Assembly: GCF_028389875.1 (NCBI RefSeq)
Contig: NC_084663.1
Location: 15,824,666-15,888,665 of the forward strand
Reading direction: 5' to 3'
From: Rhea pennata
Taxonomy: Eukaryota > Chordata > Aves > Rheiformes > Rheidae
Length of the DNA stretch: 64,000 bases
Shown: in pieces, positions 1 through 36,227 of the stretch
How positions within the stretch are numbered: position 1 is the stretch's first letter
How the letters are laid out: the number at the start of each line of letters is the position of its first letter
Notes under the pieces: model-generated
Databases searched by the model: none
What the model was told of the DNA's origin: nothing
Seen by the model: only the letters and a program-made list of their open reading frames with translations
Translations under genes and position numbers: made by a program

Positions 1-168
1 TTGTGCTGCTGTTCCTGAATACATCTGCCATTCTCCTTCCCCTTCCTCCTCCCCCCCAATCTCTTCCTATATCAGTCTGTGATGCTCTGTTTGAAGATAC
101 TTGACTGGGGCTCTGAGGAACTGCAGGAGTACAGTAACAAGTAAAACACAAATTCTGCTATTTTACAG

Positions 169-1730
169 CTCACCTCAAGGTAACTAATGAACTGACAGCA
201 GTTAAAAAGCAGTCTGAAGGCCTTAAAAGAGAATATGACCGTCTCATGAAAGAACATGAACAGCTTCAGGTAGGTGGTTCTGGTTCACTATATGAACACA
301 ATGTTCTGAAATTGTACCAGCAAAATTATGCTAGTTGCATGTTTATTATGCAAGAGAATTTAACAAAATCTTCAGTATAGCATAAAGTTACGCTGGACAA
401 CACTCCTTAAAACTTGATCAAAACAGTAAAATTTTGTCCTTCAGGAAATGGAAGGAAAAAATGCTAGCGCTTTTTTTTTCCCCCGCTTCATACGAGAAAG
501 TTCAGATCACTGATAGACTTAGTTTTGCTGTCACTTTTGAGTTAAGATTCAGATAGTTTTGCGTACCAGAATCAAATGGAAAGCTTCAAGAAGTGATAAG
601 ATTAGTGTGTGTGGTATAGACATGGTTTACAAGAGTAATTCTGTTTTGCTTTGTTTGTTCTTTAAACATTCTTTTGCAACACTTGTATTGCAAATGTTGC
701 AATACTATTGATACACAAAAACAAGACAAAAAAAAAACAAACACGAACCTAGGCTACAAACAAGCTAGTCTAAAACTTTAAGCTGAAGTTTAAAATACTA
801 AAAGGAAACATTAACAAGCAAAAGCTGAATTAGCTTGGTAGGGTTTGTGTGCATGCATGGCTATAATACGCAGAATATATACAATAATTATTTCTGCTAG
901 AACAGTGAGCACCACTCATTCCTAAAGGTAACTGACAGGTGTTTGTGTGTTCCGTGCCTAACATCTGGTCCAGCTTGTTTTGGCTGAAATGTAAATGAAC
1001 AGGCGCTCATTTTTCTTGATACAAGTAGTGATGTGGGAGAAAATATATTTTTGATGTTAAAATTCTGGTGACCAGCTTTTCAAGAAAAGCAATTTGTTGC
1101 TCCTGCTGGAAAAGAAGAATGCAAATTTAAGCTGGATGTAATCATTCCTCTTTAGTGTGTGGCTCAGCTTACTGATCCACAACCTCGCCCTGAACTATGG
1201 AGACTGCTCAATTGGTCTCTGTGTTCCAGAGTTAAGACCACCGTCCATGTCCTATCTTTGTTGTGCTCCCCTGTGTAATGACCCGTAGTAGTACTGCTGC
1301 ATTTCTTGTGGTCTAGAACACACATCCTTACAGTTTTCTATGTTTACCTGTGAATGAAAAGAACATAAGGTACTGAGCACACAGTAGATACAACTCCTAG
1401 AGATAAATCAGTTGACAGAGCTTGCTGAAAAGGATTTTTTTTTAGTCTGCTGCATAGTTCAAATCTGACACAAATAAGGAGAAGTAGTAGGCTATATGGC
1501 TGCTACTGTATTGGGATCAAAGTGGATGTGCTAGTTGGAGTAGTGTTGATGGTACTACAGCCTTGAAGAGTGTATAGTGAGCAAATTGCATGTGAGTGCA
1601 GGAAGGGCAAATAGTAGACCAGTTGTCTGCAGACAACAGTTTGTGATCTTGCCAAATGTAAAATGTGACTTTTCAATCTATCTGTTTTCAGCACGGTTTA
1701 GGTGAAGCAGAAGACAAGAAAGATTTGTAG
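169..1730 (+). CDS. BCAP29: BCAP29, last two coding exons (partial gene)
   Basis: Exons 169-269 and 1692-1730, joined in phase 0; upstream exons lie left of the window. The first exon follows a TTTTACAG acceptor and ends at CAG|GTAGGT. It encodes a charged coiled-coil stretch containing KKQSEGLKREYDRLMKEHEQ, which matches the C-terminal cytosolic coiled coil of the BAP29/BAP31 family. The second exon adds 12 residues ending in KKDL and a TAG. Lysines at -3 and -4 form a KKXX dilysine signal, known in this family for COPI-mediated retrieval to the ER. BAP29 and BAP31 are multi-span ER proteins that form complexes and act in export and quality control of membrane proteins. BCAP29 rather than BCAP31 is chosen because it is the known neighbour of SLC26A4 and because of the KKxL ending. 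The last exon is short and otherwise poorly conserved, so its residues before KKDL are less certain. Confidence 0.87.
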
Positions 1731-2640
1731 TGCATCTGAGACAGATGGCCTTGGTACAGTTGCTTCGATGTGAAGTCTTGTGTGTTTAGACTCCTGATGC
1801 GTATATGAAACAAACTTCATTTTGTGAAAAGAACATGCACTGCAGGTCACTGTTAGATTCCTCTAATATATCTTGGTTGCCAGTATATTCTTTGCTGCTA
1901 TTAAAATATTAAGTGGCTTACCAGATTTACAGAGCTTGTCACTGCACTTGTGAGGAAAACCATGAAAAATCTTTCAATTCCATGTGGAGCAACTTGGCTG
2001 CTCTCCAAGCTTTTGCCTTCCAAAACAGTAAGAGATCATGCACCATTTGCTTGTAGCATTTGACGGAGGTTATATATCACGCTAAATCATGAACACACAA
2101 TTAGACAAACCTCCTTGGCAACACTATTAGGAGTCTGCAGAAATTTAGTTACCAGTGGGTTGAAGAAGACTGAAAGCTTTTCATCAAGCATTCCACTTCT
2201 GTGGAAAATTGAATGACAATCAATTTTAAAAAATAAAATTGCATTGCTAAATCCATCTCTCACTAGCTTGTAACTTTCACTTAGCCATGTGGATGAATGT
2301 ATTTTTACAAATAACATCTTGCATGCCTTTGGTTTATTCTTCTTAAATACATTGAGTTATTTCAGTTTTCATAACGAAAGTTTTGGGTTGGTTGATATTG
2401 GCATTCTATATTTTTTCACTGTTTACATCTGTTTACTCTTTACATGCCACCTAACTTCTCTTGCCTTTCTGAGTAAAAATTATTTTTAAATGGTGGTTGG
2501 TTTGTTTTCTTCATGGATACTATACCTCAAAAGCCCTTTGTGGCAATCTGAAAGTTGTTTTGAGTATCTTTTTTGTTAATTGGTTTCAATTTGTATTTGA
2601 AAGTTGGATATGTTTATTATATTAAAGGGATTGTTTAAGT
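1731..2640 (+). other. BCAP29: BCAP29 3' UTR, approximate
   Basis: AT-rich DNA directly after the BCAP29 stop codon. Candidate poly(A) signals are AATAAA at 2232-2237 and ATTAAA at 2621-2626; the second is followed by T-rich sequence. The true cleavage site cannot be decided from sequence alone. No other coding signal is seen here. Confidence 0.4.
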
Positions 2641-5600
2641 TCATGAGTTTCTGCGCTTATTCATGTAAATCTCACCTGGCATGCTGTCTCATCAGAGTTA
2701 ATGGGTATATATGCAAAAAGAGCAAAATACGTTTCTAGCCTGTTGATACTTAAGTTTTCCTGCAAATACAGCTTTCCTCACAGAATAGTTTTGAGTACTC
2801 TGGAAATTAGCTACACTGAAATTCTAAACTAAACAAATCCTATTAAGTATTATGAAGCATTAAATAAGGAGGCATATATTTAAAAAATGTTTATTTTAAA
2901 AAATGATTCATCATTACAGGAGAGATGGTATAGAATGTCTCCTGAGAGATTCTAGGAGATGAGAAATTGTTTCTTTGTATCAAAAATTTCATAAAAGACT
3001 CCAGGTTTAAAAAAAAAAATGTTTTGGTGATATGGTTGAATGCATCTTCACTGAGGTTTGGGGTTTTTTTTCTAAACATATTGAAATACTTAAAATGATG
3101 GCAGAATATTATGCCAGTCTTGCATCTTGCAGTCTGATCTAAAGACTGTGTTTGGAAGCCTGGGTGATACATGTCCATTCAAGAAGATTAGTTCTGGAGA
3201 TCAAAGGCTGAAATGTCTGTGGATCTTTCAGTTTTTATGAGCCTATAGAGTAGATACAGTCTCTCTGCTCTAAATAGTAAAATAATATAAAATGACATTA
3301 AGAATATCCAGAGATATAAAACCAAGTGCTTTTTTTTAGTACTAGAGCTAATGTTACTGAAGAAAGTGACCAGTTTTTCCTACTTTTAGAACCAAAACAA
3401 AGCATACTTGCTTGTTGCTTACTGCAGTTATCTACTTACTAAATTTCAAGTATATCCACCTAATTATTTAGTTATATAGGAAGAAAATAAGCAAGTTAAA
3501 AAGAAAGACATCATGCACTGAACTCTTCATCCTCAAAAATATATCTTAGAAAAAAAAAGATTGGAACAGAAAGTAGTTTTGAGTGCACTGATAATATCAA
3601 TACTTCTGGAGTCCAGATTCATTATAGGAATTGTTACTGTAGAGCATAACTGAACCTTAAAAAACGAACATACAGTGCTGCGTACCTATCTCTCAGTTAA
3701 ACATTGAAAGTGATGCCTAGTGTTTTTAAACATGCAATGTTCATGTTGTCACATTCAACACTTGATGCGCATGCAGTGCCCTCTGTAATTACATCAGTTG
3801 CATTAGCATGGCAGTTTCCTGCTGGCTTATTTGAAGGTGGTGATCCACTTGCTGAGAGGTGGAAGAGAAAAAGTTTTTTAAAAATGTGTATCAGGTTAGA
3901 GAAATTTTTTCACTAATTAAAAATTAGGGATTGCTTGAAACCTGCAGACTTCCTACTTTGCCTCTGATTGCTTCTTCTGTGTCATGTCCATTAGCTGAAT
4001 AATTTACCAAATGAATTTCCCTGAAGTGTGATGCGATAGTTGTAGTCTTTCTGCTGTTGCTTCTGGATGGTCACATGTGTTTGATTATCACTTGCTCAGC
4101 TCTTTAGACTTCTAAAACCACCTAGATTTGTTCTCAGAAGAATAATTTTTTGTTACTCAAATAGAATTACATTTTGTAGTATCTGTATTCTTGAAAAGAG
4201 CATTCAAGACATGAATATTTTTCTTTTGTAAAACTAGAAGTCTAAACAGTATATCTGGAAATTCCAGTGGATGGTAAGTTTCTCTGAAATATCTAGTATT
4301 TGTATTGTCTTAAAATACTTCATACATTTTTCAGTGCCTGAAGGAGTCTGAATTGATGAATTTTAAGTAGTATTTTCTCATCAGTAATATTTTAATTTGT
4401 AATTGATGTCCAAGGAAAGAACAAACAAAAATTTCACCTTTAACTCCTAATCTCTCAGGCTCTTTGGTCAGATTATCCGTGTTTGCTTATTTTCTAGGAT
4501 GCAGTTAAGTCAAACCTCTGCTAGTACTGATAGAGTCAAAATTACTTCCTGTACTCTCATTTGACGGTTAATTTAATTCTGAGTATGTCTGCAGAAGTAA
4601 GCATTTAAAGTTCTTCATACTCTAACTACTTCTAATTTCACAGTAATTGTCTTTGGTAATATTTTGGGGCTTTTTTCCTCCTCTTTACATAGCAGGAATG
4701 TGCATTTTCAGTATTAGGTAGGAAAGCACTTGAGTATTAATTGTGAAAATATTTGCACAGATTTTTATTGATAGTAGCTTTTCAAAAAGTTCTGAGATGT
4801 GTTGTTGTTTCTTTTTTTAATAGTAAACTCCTTTTGTGGCTGAGTCAAGAAAGCAGTGAAGTGATGGGTTCATGAGAACTGTCCTGAATATTGGACCTAA
4901 ATATATGTTTAGGTGTTTCCTTAAATGAGAGTACCCCTAGGTAGAAAGAGTTTTTTTTTTCCCTCCATTTTTTTTGCAACAAAGGTCTGATTCTTTAATA
5001 AGTTGAAGAGTTTTCTGAAAATATATTTTTGCATTAGAACTAGGTGTATTCACTGCAACAGTAGACCCTAGCTCTGCATCCTAACTGCAAGGTTACTGTG
5101 GTGTCCTAGCTTGTTTTGAGGGGCAAAAGCTCTGGTTTTTTGCTCAGTGTTGGCAATAACACTTAGGTTTGTTTCCTGCACATGTGAAGGTATTGTAAAA
5201 ACAAGTATTACATGGTTATCGCAGTTCTCTAGTATTCCTCGAAGTGCTGAATTTACTTTGTAAGCCGTTTGGGATAGAAATCCTTATTTTACTTTGTTTT
5301 TGTACAGTAATCCTGATGGCAAATCTAGTGGAGGTTCCTATGTAAAATAATGATTTTACGGATAAGAGCTGAGTTGGAGAACCAACATGTATGTCTTTCC
5401 GTTGTCCATTTGTGTTAATTATACATGGTCTAAAAACAGTTCTGAAGCTGAGCATTCACAGTCCTGGAAGAATGTGGAATGTTTTGTTTTCTATGGTAAA
5501 ACGTAATACTTGTTTCACTCCTGAAGCATTTTGCAAGTAAGACTAGGCATTGCGAAGTGCGTCAGTGCATTCTGAGGAAAATGAGAGCAGTTCCTTTGGT

Positions 5601-7439
5601 TTTGTGTCTGTCATAGTGAAGTACGTTAGTGGTCCTCACAATACCAGAAATTCCTAGTATCATCCACAAGTGCAAATCTCCCCTAGAAGGATGTTGCTAC
5701 TCCATCTCCTGCTGTGGGAGGGCTGAATACCATGTTCCTAAAGACCAGTACCTTTATATACCAGAGAATTCCTTTGCTAGCTCTGCTGAGGTAGTCTTGC
5801 TCTATGCTGGCATAATCAAGTTTAGCATGTCCAGATTCTCAAATACACTTGCATGCATCAGGACTTGGCAAGTGAGAACCTACCTCTATTGAAGAGGGCG
5901 AGTTAGATACAAGAGCTAGCATGGTTATTGAAGGTGAGGCAATACTGAAGCCAACTACTAGGTGAAATGAGTCTTCTCTGAAATTGCACTTGTCAGGGAA
6001 TTGGACACCAGTTGCAGCTGTAATAATGGTATGTCTGCAAGACATGGATTGTAGCTTAAATTCCTTCCTCTGTTCTGCTGCCTGAGATCAGACTATCCAT
6101 GCAGTCTGATTGGGTTTACTTTTTTCTTTGAAAATATAGCCAGAAGAGGCAATAGTTTTGGTGATAATTAGGTTTTGCAAGCTGTGTCTACGAAAGAAAC
6201 CCTGACCTTCCTCTGAAGGTGCTGATCCACCACTTCCCTTTTGAGTTGAAGGCACTGTGTAGGAAGAGAGTAAGCAAGAGGGATCATTATTCTTAGCTGT
6301 TGAGGACAAAATCCTAGGCTTTGACTTCGGCATTTGCATTTAGGACTTGGGAGAGGAATATATATATATATGGATGGATGTATAGTAGTACTGTAGGCAA
6401 AGACTTGGAAACACACTGTGTATCCATCTTAGCTTTGTTCATCTTGCATCAAATGCAAAATGAAGATGATCTTATTAGGAAATAGTAACAAGGTGAACAA
6501 AAGAATTTAGAAAAAAAAGATGTAATTTCAAGCAAAGAAAAAGGAAGAATATTAAGGTTAAAAAAGGAAACGAAGAACCTGCCTTCTAGGTTTAAGGTTC
6601 AGTGTTCCAAGGAAAAAGGGTACCAAGTGGGGCAGGATGCTGAATGGGGGCAACAATGTTGCAGGTCAGAAGCTCATGGGTCTGATTTCAGAGGTCTGCC
6701 TCTGTGTGCAGGATCCATTCTGATCTAGTTTGCACTCTATCCTCTTCCACTATTTTTTTTCCAAATATTGATAAGTGTATGGAATGTTACACAGATGGAG
6801 TTTTATATTCAGTTTCTTGTCCTCCAACATACGTGCTTATGTCTTTCCACTATGCATGGTTCTAGAGTTCTGCACATCACCTATGAGATACTAAACCTGA
6901 GTTCAATTCAGCCAGACACCTACTTGAGGAAATGAATTTGCAAAGACCATGAGTTGCAATTGATTCAGATTCTTCTGACTTTTATGTTCTGATATGAATT
7001 GCCATGTTCAGTATGAATTATTCTTTCTTGATATCATCTAGTTCTCTGCTTAAAATCCTAGTTAAATAAATAATAAAGTAATCTTAGTTTTGTGGATGTT
7101 CTAGGAGAAAAGAATATACAATACACATCTAGTCCTGAAAATTTAGTTTGTCCTTCATTTATAACATAAAATACAACTATGTGGGCTTCCTAGGCTATTC
7201 TTAGCTTTAATGATTAATCTAAAATGAGTCATGCCTTCTGGAGTCATTTCATTGTCCTTGCATTCATTTTAGCACAAAAGATGTTACCACAACGGCTTTT
7301 CAGAGTTTGGAGTGGATTCTAAATCAGTGATGATTTAATTTTGATGCTGAGATTACTGTATGTGCTTTAGCATATGTCTATCTGAATTAAATTACTATTC
7401 TGTTTTCCGGCCTTCATTGCATATCCCCATAGTATTATC
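2641..7439. other. intergenic spacer, no gene seen
   Basis: AT-rich DNA between the BCAP29 3' end and the SLC26A4 CpG island. Reading frames are short, low-complexity or stop-limited, and none resembles a known protein. A short TA-rich run lies at about 6358-6370. I saw no mobile element, tRNA-like cloverleaf or inverted repeat. It could hold distal regulatory elements of SLC26A4, but nothing in the sequence alone proves that. Confidence 0.5.
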
Positions 7440-7593
7440 TGCTGTGAAAAATAGCCGAACGCCTTGCCGTTCTGGCCGTGGTAATGTGTTTGACTTTTCA
7501 GCCGCAGAGTCTTCTCTACTCCAGGGTTGCAGCAGGGCGGTCACAGAGTTGATTCCCACTGACCGCCACCCCCTCCCCCGGCCAAACTGGAAG

Positions 7594-7647
7594 CCGCAGC
7601 GCCCGGCGCCCCCGCAGCGCCCGGCGCCCCCGCAGCGCCCGGCGCCC
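7594..7647. repeat. 18-bp tandem repeat, three perfect copies
   Basis: Three identical head-to-tail copies of CCGCAGCGCCCGGCGCCC, with a partial fourth. The unit is a multiple of three, so it leaves the overlapping open frames intact, giving a repetitive Pro/Ala/Gln pattern. It sits about 0.7 kb upstream of the likely transcription start. Confidence 0.95.
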
Positions 7648-7772
7648 CCGCCAGCCTCTTCCCCTTCCAGCCGAGGCTCCCGGCTGAGCGCGGCGACGTT
7701 TCGGAGAGCAAATCTGCTGCTCGGTGGCGCCTGCCTCCAGCTTCCTGCCGCCCTGTGGCAAATGCCTGGGCA

Positions 7773-7797
7773 GGCTCGGCTCGGCTCGGCTCGGCTC
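7773..7797. repeat. GGCTC pentamer repeat
   Basis: About five head-to-tail copies of GGCTC within the SLC26A4 promoter island. The pentamer contains CpG across unit junctions. Possible replication-slippage site; no function is evident. Confidence 0.85.
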
Positions 7798-8292
7798 CCA
7801 AAGCTGTGGTCGCTGGACCCGGCAGGACCGCGGTGGGAAAGCCCGACGCGGTTTCGGCGCAGAGCCCGCTCCCGGGCGCCGCGCCGCTGTCCCGCCTCGT
7901 CCCGGCGGCCGCCCGCAGAGGCAGCCGTGCCGCGGAGGGAGCCGCCGGGGGCGAGGGACGAGCCTTCGCCGGCGGGAAGGGGCCGGCTGCCGGGAGGGGG
8001 CAGCGAGTGCGCGGGCAGCCGCGCTCCGCCCGGGGCAGAGCCGCCGCCGCCGATCGCCCTCCCCCGCGGCGGCCCCGCCGCGTGCCTGCCGGGCAGGCCG
8101 CTTTGAAGTGCCGGGAGAGAGGGGAGGCCGCGGGGGGCCGCCCCGGGGCTGGGAGGGTCGCTCCGGGCGGCGCCGGCCGGGGCAGGGCCGGCGCGGGAGC
8201 CGCGGGGGGAGGGCGGAGGCGTCGCCCGGGCCGGCCCGGAGCCGGGAGTCTCTGTTTTCCCCATAAATAAAGCGCGCGGCCGCGGCCGGCCG

Positions 8293-8299
8293 TATAAAT
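8293..8299 (+). promoter_or_regulatory. SLC26A4: TATA-like box of SLC26A4
   Basis: TATAAAT stands out in an otherwise almost pure G+C stretch. It lies about 30 bp before the expected start of the short first exon, whose donor is at 8349. A second AT island, CATAAATAAA at 8262-8271, could serve instead. TATA boxes inside CpG islands are a minority class and fit a gene with tissue-restricted expression. Confidence 0.55.
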
Positions 8300-8321
8300 G
8301 CTGCGGCGCGGCCGGCCTGCC

Positions 8322-8348
8322 CTGCCCGATGCGGGGGGCGGCGAGCAG
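8322..8348 (+). other. SLC26A4: SLC26A4 non-coding exon 1, approximate
   Basis: The end is set by a good donor, GAGCAG|GTAGCG. The matching acceptor, CCCCCCGCAG at 8441-8450, lies 8 bases before the ATG. The start is inferred only from the distance to the TATA-like box. Mammalian SLC26A4 also has a non-coding first exon with the ATG in exon 2. Intron 1 here would be only 102 bp. Confidence 0.5.
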
Positions 8349-8458
8349 GTAGCGGCGGCGGCGGCGGCGGGGCGGGCTCGGCCGGCGCCTCAGGCCGCGG
8401 ACGGCGCGGCGGGCGGGCGGCGGCGGCTCCTCTCCGCTGTCCCCCCGCAGGCAGGGCC

Positions 8459-32067
<23,609 letters not shown>

Positions 32068-35005
32068 AGAATTGCTGGTACTGTCATACCTGTGAACTCA
32101 CAGCAATATTTATGCACCGGAATTATATAAGCATTTTCTGAAATGGAACCAATCTTTGCACTTGAAGAAAACCCTGATTCCTTGTCTGAATGATGCAGAT
32201 TTGTAGAAATCTCCAAATTTGACTACCATTATCCCTGAAATACTCCAGATTGATTCAGTGAGCAATTTCTGATCTGATGCATTGATAAAAAAAAATTTAA
32301 AGTATTTATTACAAATGATGTAATCAGTTTGGGGACTAGTCAGGGGGAAGGTGCATCATACTGTTACATCAGTGTGTACCAGAAGAAAAGCTGCTCTGTG
32401 TTAACCCAGCCCAGGGGAGTTGAAGAGATTGAAATGTTTTGATCAGAGGCCTTTTGTTATGTATTTGTACAATGTTCAGCAAGAAGGCAGGAGTTCTAGC
32501 TGGCCAAGCTTTGCAACCCTTGAACATTAGGATGGCCATACTTGTTGACAGAAGTCTTGGGAAAAAAATACATTTTGATAGTTCTTTCCACGCAATTCCT
32601 TGAGTTGCTGAAAGGTTGTTAGATACCTGAAATATGGGACAGGTGAAACATTCACACAAATACAAAACTGTGTACTGCACTATTATAACACAATAATTAG
32701 GGTAAGTTTCCATAGAAAAGGCCCTCAGACAGTGGTTCATTAGTTCTGCACTAATCCCACTGTAGCAAATCATGCACTACTGCTAATAACAAAAACAACC
32801 TAGTAAGTACAAAAAAAAATCAAAAAAAAAATCAAGTATGTACATAAGATTATTTCCGCTGTATTATATATCTATAGCTGATCAAGAGGCAAATCATGAC
32901 AGAGCTTAACAAAAACCTTATTCCACAAATACTTAAGGAAATTTGTAGAACAGGCTGCCACAAAATGCAAGTAAAAGTCAAAATGTGAGCTAGTATAAAG
33001 TTTTTTAATGAATTAGAGGAGTTTAGTTAGTTTAATGAATAGCTATATTTTTATATAGCATATATTTTTTTTAATATTCTACATCAAACAGCTGCTGTTC
33101 TTCCACAGGAAATGTATAGATATTAGACAGTCCATAATGCTTAAGTGCAATAATTTACACAAGACACACAATTCAGACTGCAAAATTTTAATCCTTGATT
33201 TTAGGACTACATGAAATACATATGCAAGAAATCAGTGATGTTAACTTTCATGAAGAAACTTGTTTAGATGGAAAACTGACTGCTACCTTAAATATTTTAG
33301 CACTATATTGATTTTTGAAATTGAGAAAATCCTGAGTGGTGAAGGAATATGTAATATCAAAAGTGTAAGAAATACAGACTCTAAAATCCCTTTGATATTT
33401 AAGCATCACAACATGGGCTAGTTAGCTTTGGAATATTCACAGATTTAAGTCTCATTATTCAATTATGTCAAGACAAATTTTCTTACATGGCACTGCACAG
33501 AGAACACTGTTATCGCAAGTAATGTTAATAGAAAATCTCAGGTGAAAAGCCAAGCACTAGGTAAGTTATTCTGCTCTAAGGACCTGAGTGAACTCTTTCA
33601 AAATCAGTGAAAAAACGTAACCTTCAGTCAGTTGGACAGGATCCTTTCACAACAGGAAACTGCACCAGACTTATGTCTTCATTCTCCAAGTAAGACAAAA
33701 ACTTCAACCTTCAAGGCAACCAGCGAAGTTTTTCGTTTCAAAGGCAGTAAAGGTTTCATGCTATATGATAGGTATCATATTTAGAGTTAGGCAGTTCTTA
33801 TGTCAGATGGGCTTGTCCACAAGCTGACAGTTAGGTATGGGTTTATAAGAGCCAAATCAGACCAATCTGCACCTCGTAAAATGGAAGTACTGATTAAACT
33901 TACACTAATGCTTAGGCTCAGGCTGTGATTTCACACTTCAGGCTTTTAGGAAATACTAGCAAACACTTCCTATCTTCATTCTCTCCCCCTCAGTTTGCCA
34001 GCATAACTCAGGAGGTTGGTACTTCTGCCAACATTGCTGACAAACCTTTCACAGGAACTGAGGCCATGGCCTGATATTATCCTGAACATAAGCCACTGCT
34101 GCCAGTGCACAGAGCAATGAAGGATAAGGCCAGTAGCATGTCTCTCAGAGCATGTATTTTTCTAAAGTGGGAGTACATTTTATGTTAAAAAGTAAAAGGA
34201 AACTTTCTACTGGGGACTGATAACGGAGCTTTCTGCTATTTTTATAGAGAATACACACTACAGAAAAAATGGTATTAAAAAGATAGCAATGAATGTTTTG
34301 TCCTTGAGCAAACATCTGCACTGTGAAGTCTGAGCACAGGTTATTACTTGACAAAAATGTGGGCTTAGATTATTTTTTAATCTTTTCTAGTTCTTGCCCA
34401 TGTAAGTTTTTAGAAAAAGAGCAAATAAATATTCAACGGTCTTCTAGCTTCCTTTACAAACATGGTATTTCAGCTAGATTTAGTTCTGATAAAATACAAT
34501 GCAACGCACTTATTGTTGGCCTGCATATTTTTCCAAGGCAAGGCTGCATTTGTTCTTAACTTCGTTATTTAAAAATATTCAAACTTTCCTAAGTAACAGC
34601 ATTTCATGTAAAGCCTACATTTGCACAGAAAAACAAAGAGCAACACACAGAAGGCATTCAGATGCCTTTTTCAGTGAGGCAGGGTATATGTACCTTTTAA
34701 TACTCTTATCTACGTATCTATCAAAATGAAGGACACCAAAATAACGGATTTTGTAATGAGGCTAAAATTCTATACAATTTTGTACTAATTCAGACGCTCA
34801 TAAGTAATGAAACTATGTGCTTATCTTTTTCAGCTGAATGGAGAAGTGATATTTTTGTCTGCGTTTTGTGATTATTACAGTCTTTGCATGTCTGATATTA
34901 AGTTTGGAGATCTATTTTGTTTTTTATCCTTTATAAAAGGATACATTTTAAAAGTTAACTGTATCCATTAACTAGAAAATAAAGTTGTGCATACTGAAAA
35001 AATAC
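32068..35005 (+). other. SLC26A4: SLC26A4 3' UTR, approximate
   Basis: AT-rich, non-coding. The best end is AATAAA at 34978-34983, followed by TGT-rich sequence and then a long T tract near 35022-35036, a typical downstream element. That gives a 3' UTR of about 2.9 kb. Earlier alternative signals cannot be excluded. Confidence 0.6.
34978..34983 (+). terminator. SLC26A4: poly(A) signal, SLC26A4
   Basis: Canonical AATAAA with a U-rich downstream region about 40-55 bases further on. It is the strongest candidate between the SLC26A4 stop and the CBLL1 promoter. Confidence 0.6.
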
Positions 35006-35759
35006 TTCATGCATCTGTTCTTCTTTTTTTTTTTTTAAAAAAAAGTTCTCTTTGTGAATTCATATTATGAGGAAATAAGTGTATTATATAGGAGATAAGT
35101 TTCTCAATTCACTTACATCTGCCACTTATTTTAGACAACCAGCAAAGTCAAAAGGGAGAAACCCATTTTCTGTACCTTTGGGAGATTAAAGAAGACACAG
35201 TAGGGTTAAATCACAGGTTTTTTTTAATGATAAGGCTAATGTTAAAGTAATGAGAAGAGTTGTCTGCGGGGACACAAAAGTCCCAACTCTGGAGATTTAG
35301 CAATACAAGCAGTCTTCAGTCTGAAGCATCTAGCGTAGAGCTGTTCTTAAACCTCTGAAAGGGTTAAAGGGCTTAACCTGTAAGATCTCTTTAAGCCCTG
35401 TAGCCTATGATTTAATTATTTTTTCATATTCTTCAGTGCTATAAACCCACTCCACAGACAGCCTCCTACTGTCTCAGTGGGAGAATTTACTCAGAATTTA
35501 CAAAAAGCTATATATAGTTTTTTAATAAAAAAAACTTTTTAAAAAAGTGTTTAAAAACACTTTTTAAAAGTGTTAGAGTAGTCACACAGGTCTTTTGCTA
35601 GGAAGCCTTAGGATGCACTAGAGCCTGCTGTTCCACCAAGCCGCTGACATTTTTTTATATATATATATATATAATCCTGATTAAAAAGATTGGTCTGAGC
35701 ATGAGAGATTCGTCATTTTTCTGTTAATTTTTAAGGCAGATCACCAGCAGCTGGCAGAG
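35006..35759. other. short intergenic spacer
   Basis: AT-rich DNA between the SLC26A4 poly(A) site and the CBLL1 CpG island, with a (TA)n microsatellite at 35656-35673 and a short repeated A/T run near 35519-35575. No gene seen. The two same-strand genes are under 2 kb apart. Confidence 0.7.
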
Positions 35760-36122
35760 CCCGACGTGGTTCCAAGCCTACAGATCTGCTGTTTCCCCAG
35801 AAACCTGCCCCGCAGGCCGCACCCCCGCGGGGCCCGCGGGAAGGGCTGTCGCAGCTCGCCGCAGAAAGCCGCGCGGCGCCTCCGCGCGTCCCCCTCCTGC
35901 ACCGCGGCAGCTTCACGCCAGTGTTTCCACTTACTCTTTCCGCTGCGGCCCCAAGGCCGTTGGAAGCCCCACCGCGGTGCGCTACCCGCGCCCTCGGGCC
36001 TCCCGCGCAGGGGGGCTGCGGGCCCTGACGGGCGGCGCACCTCGAGCCGCCCGCCGGCGGCGCGGGGCGGGGCGCACGGAGCCTCCCCGCCTCCCTCAGG
36101 GCGCGGCGGCGGGCGAAGGCCG

Positions 36123-36146
36123 GGCCAGGCCAGGCCAGGCCAGGCC
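36123..36146. repeat. GGCCA pentamer repeat
   Basis: Nearly five head-to-tail GGCCA units in the CBLL1 CpG island, about 450 bp upstream of the ATG. Confidence 0.9.
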
Positions 36147-36217
36147 GCCTGGGGAAAGCCCCGCGCCGCCGCCATGTCCGGAGGCGCCGCCGCCCCGTCG
36201 CGTCCCGTAACCCCACG

Positions 36218-36227
36218 GCGCATGCGC
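36218..36227 (+). promoter_or_regulatory. CBLL1: NRF1-type motif upstream of CBLL1
   Basis: GCGCATGCGC is a perfect match to the palindromic NRF1 consensus, common in CpG-island promoters of ubiquitously expressed genes. It lies about 360 bp upstream of the start codon. Confidence 0.6.

Larger units (their letters stand above)
7440..8350 (+). promoter_or_regulatory. SLC26A4: CpG-island promoter of SLC26A4
   Basis: GC content and CpG frequency rise sharply from about 7440 and remain high through the ATG exon and the following intron to about 9330. The 5' half carries GC-box-like C-rich runs and two short tandem repeats. The core is marked by a TATA-like box near 8293 and a splice donor at 8349. 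Open frames on both strands here come from the lack of AT-rich stop codons and are not genes. Confidence 0.75.
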
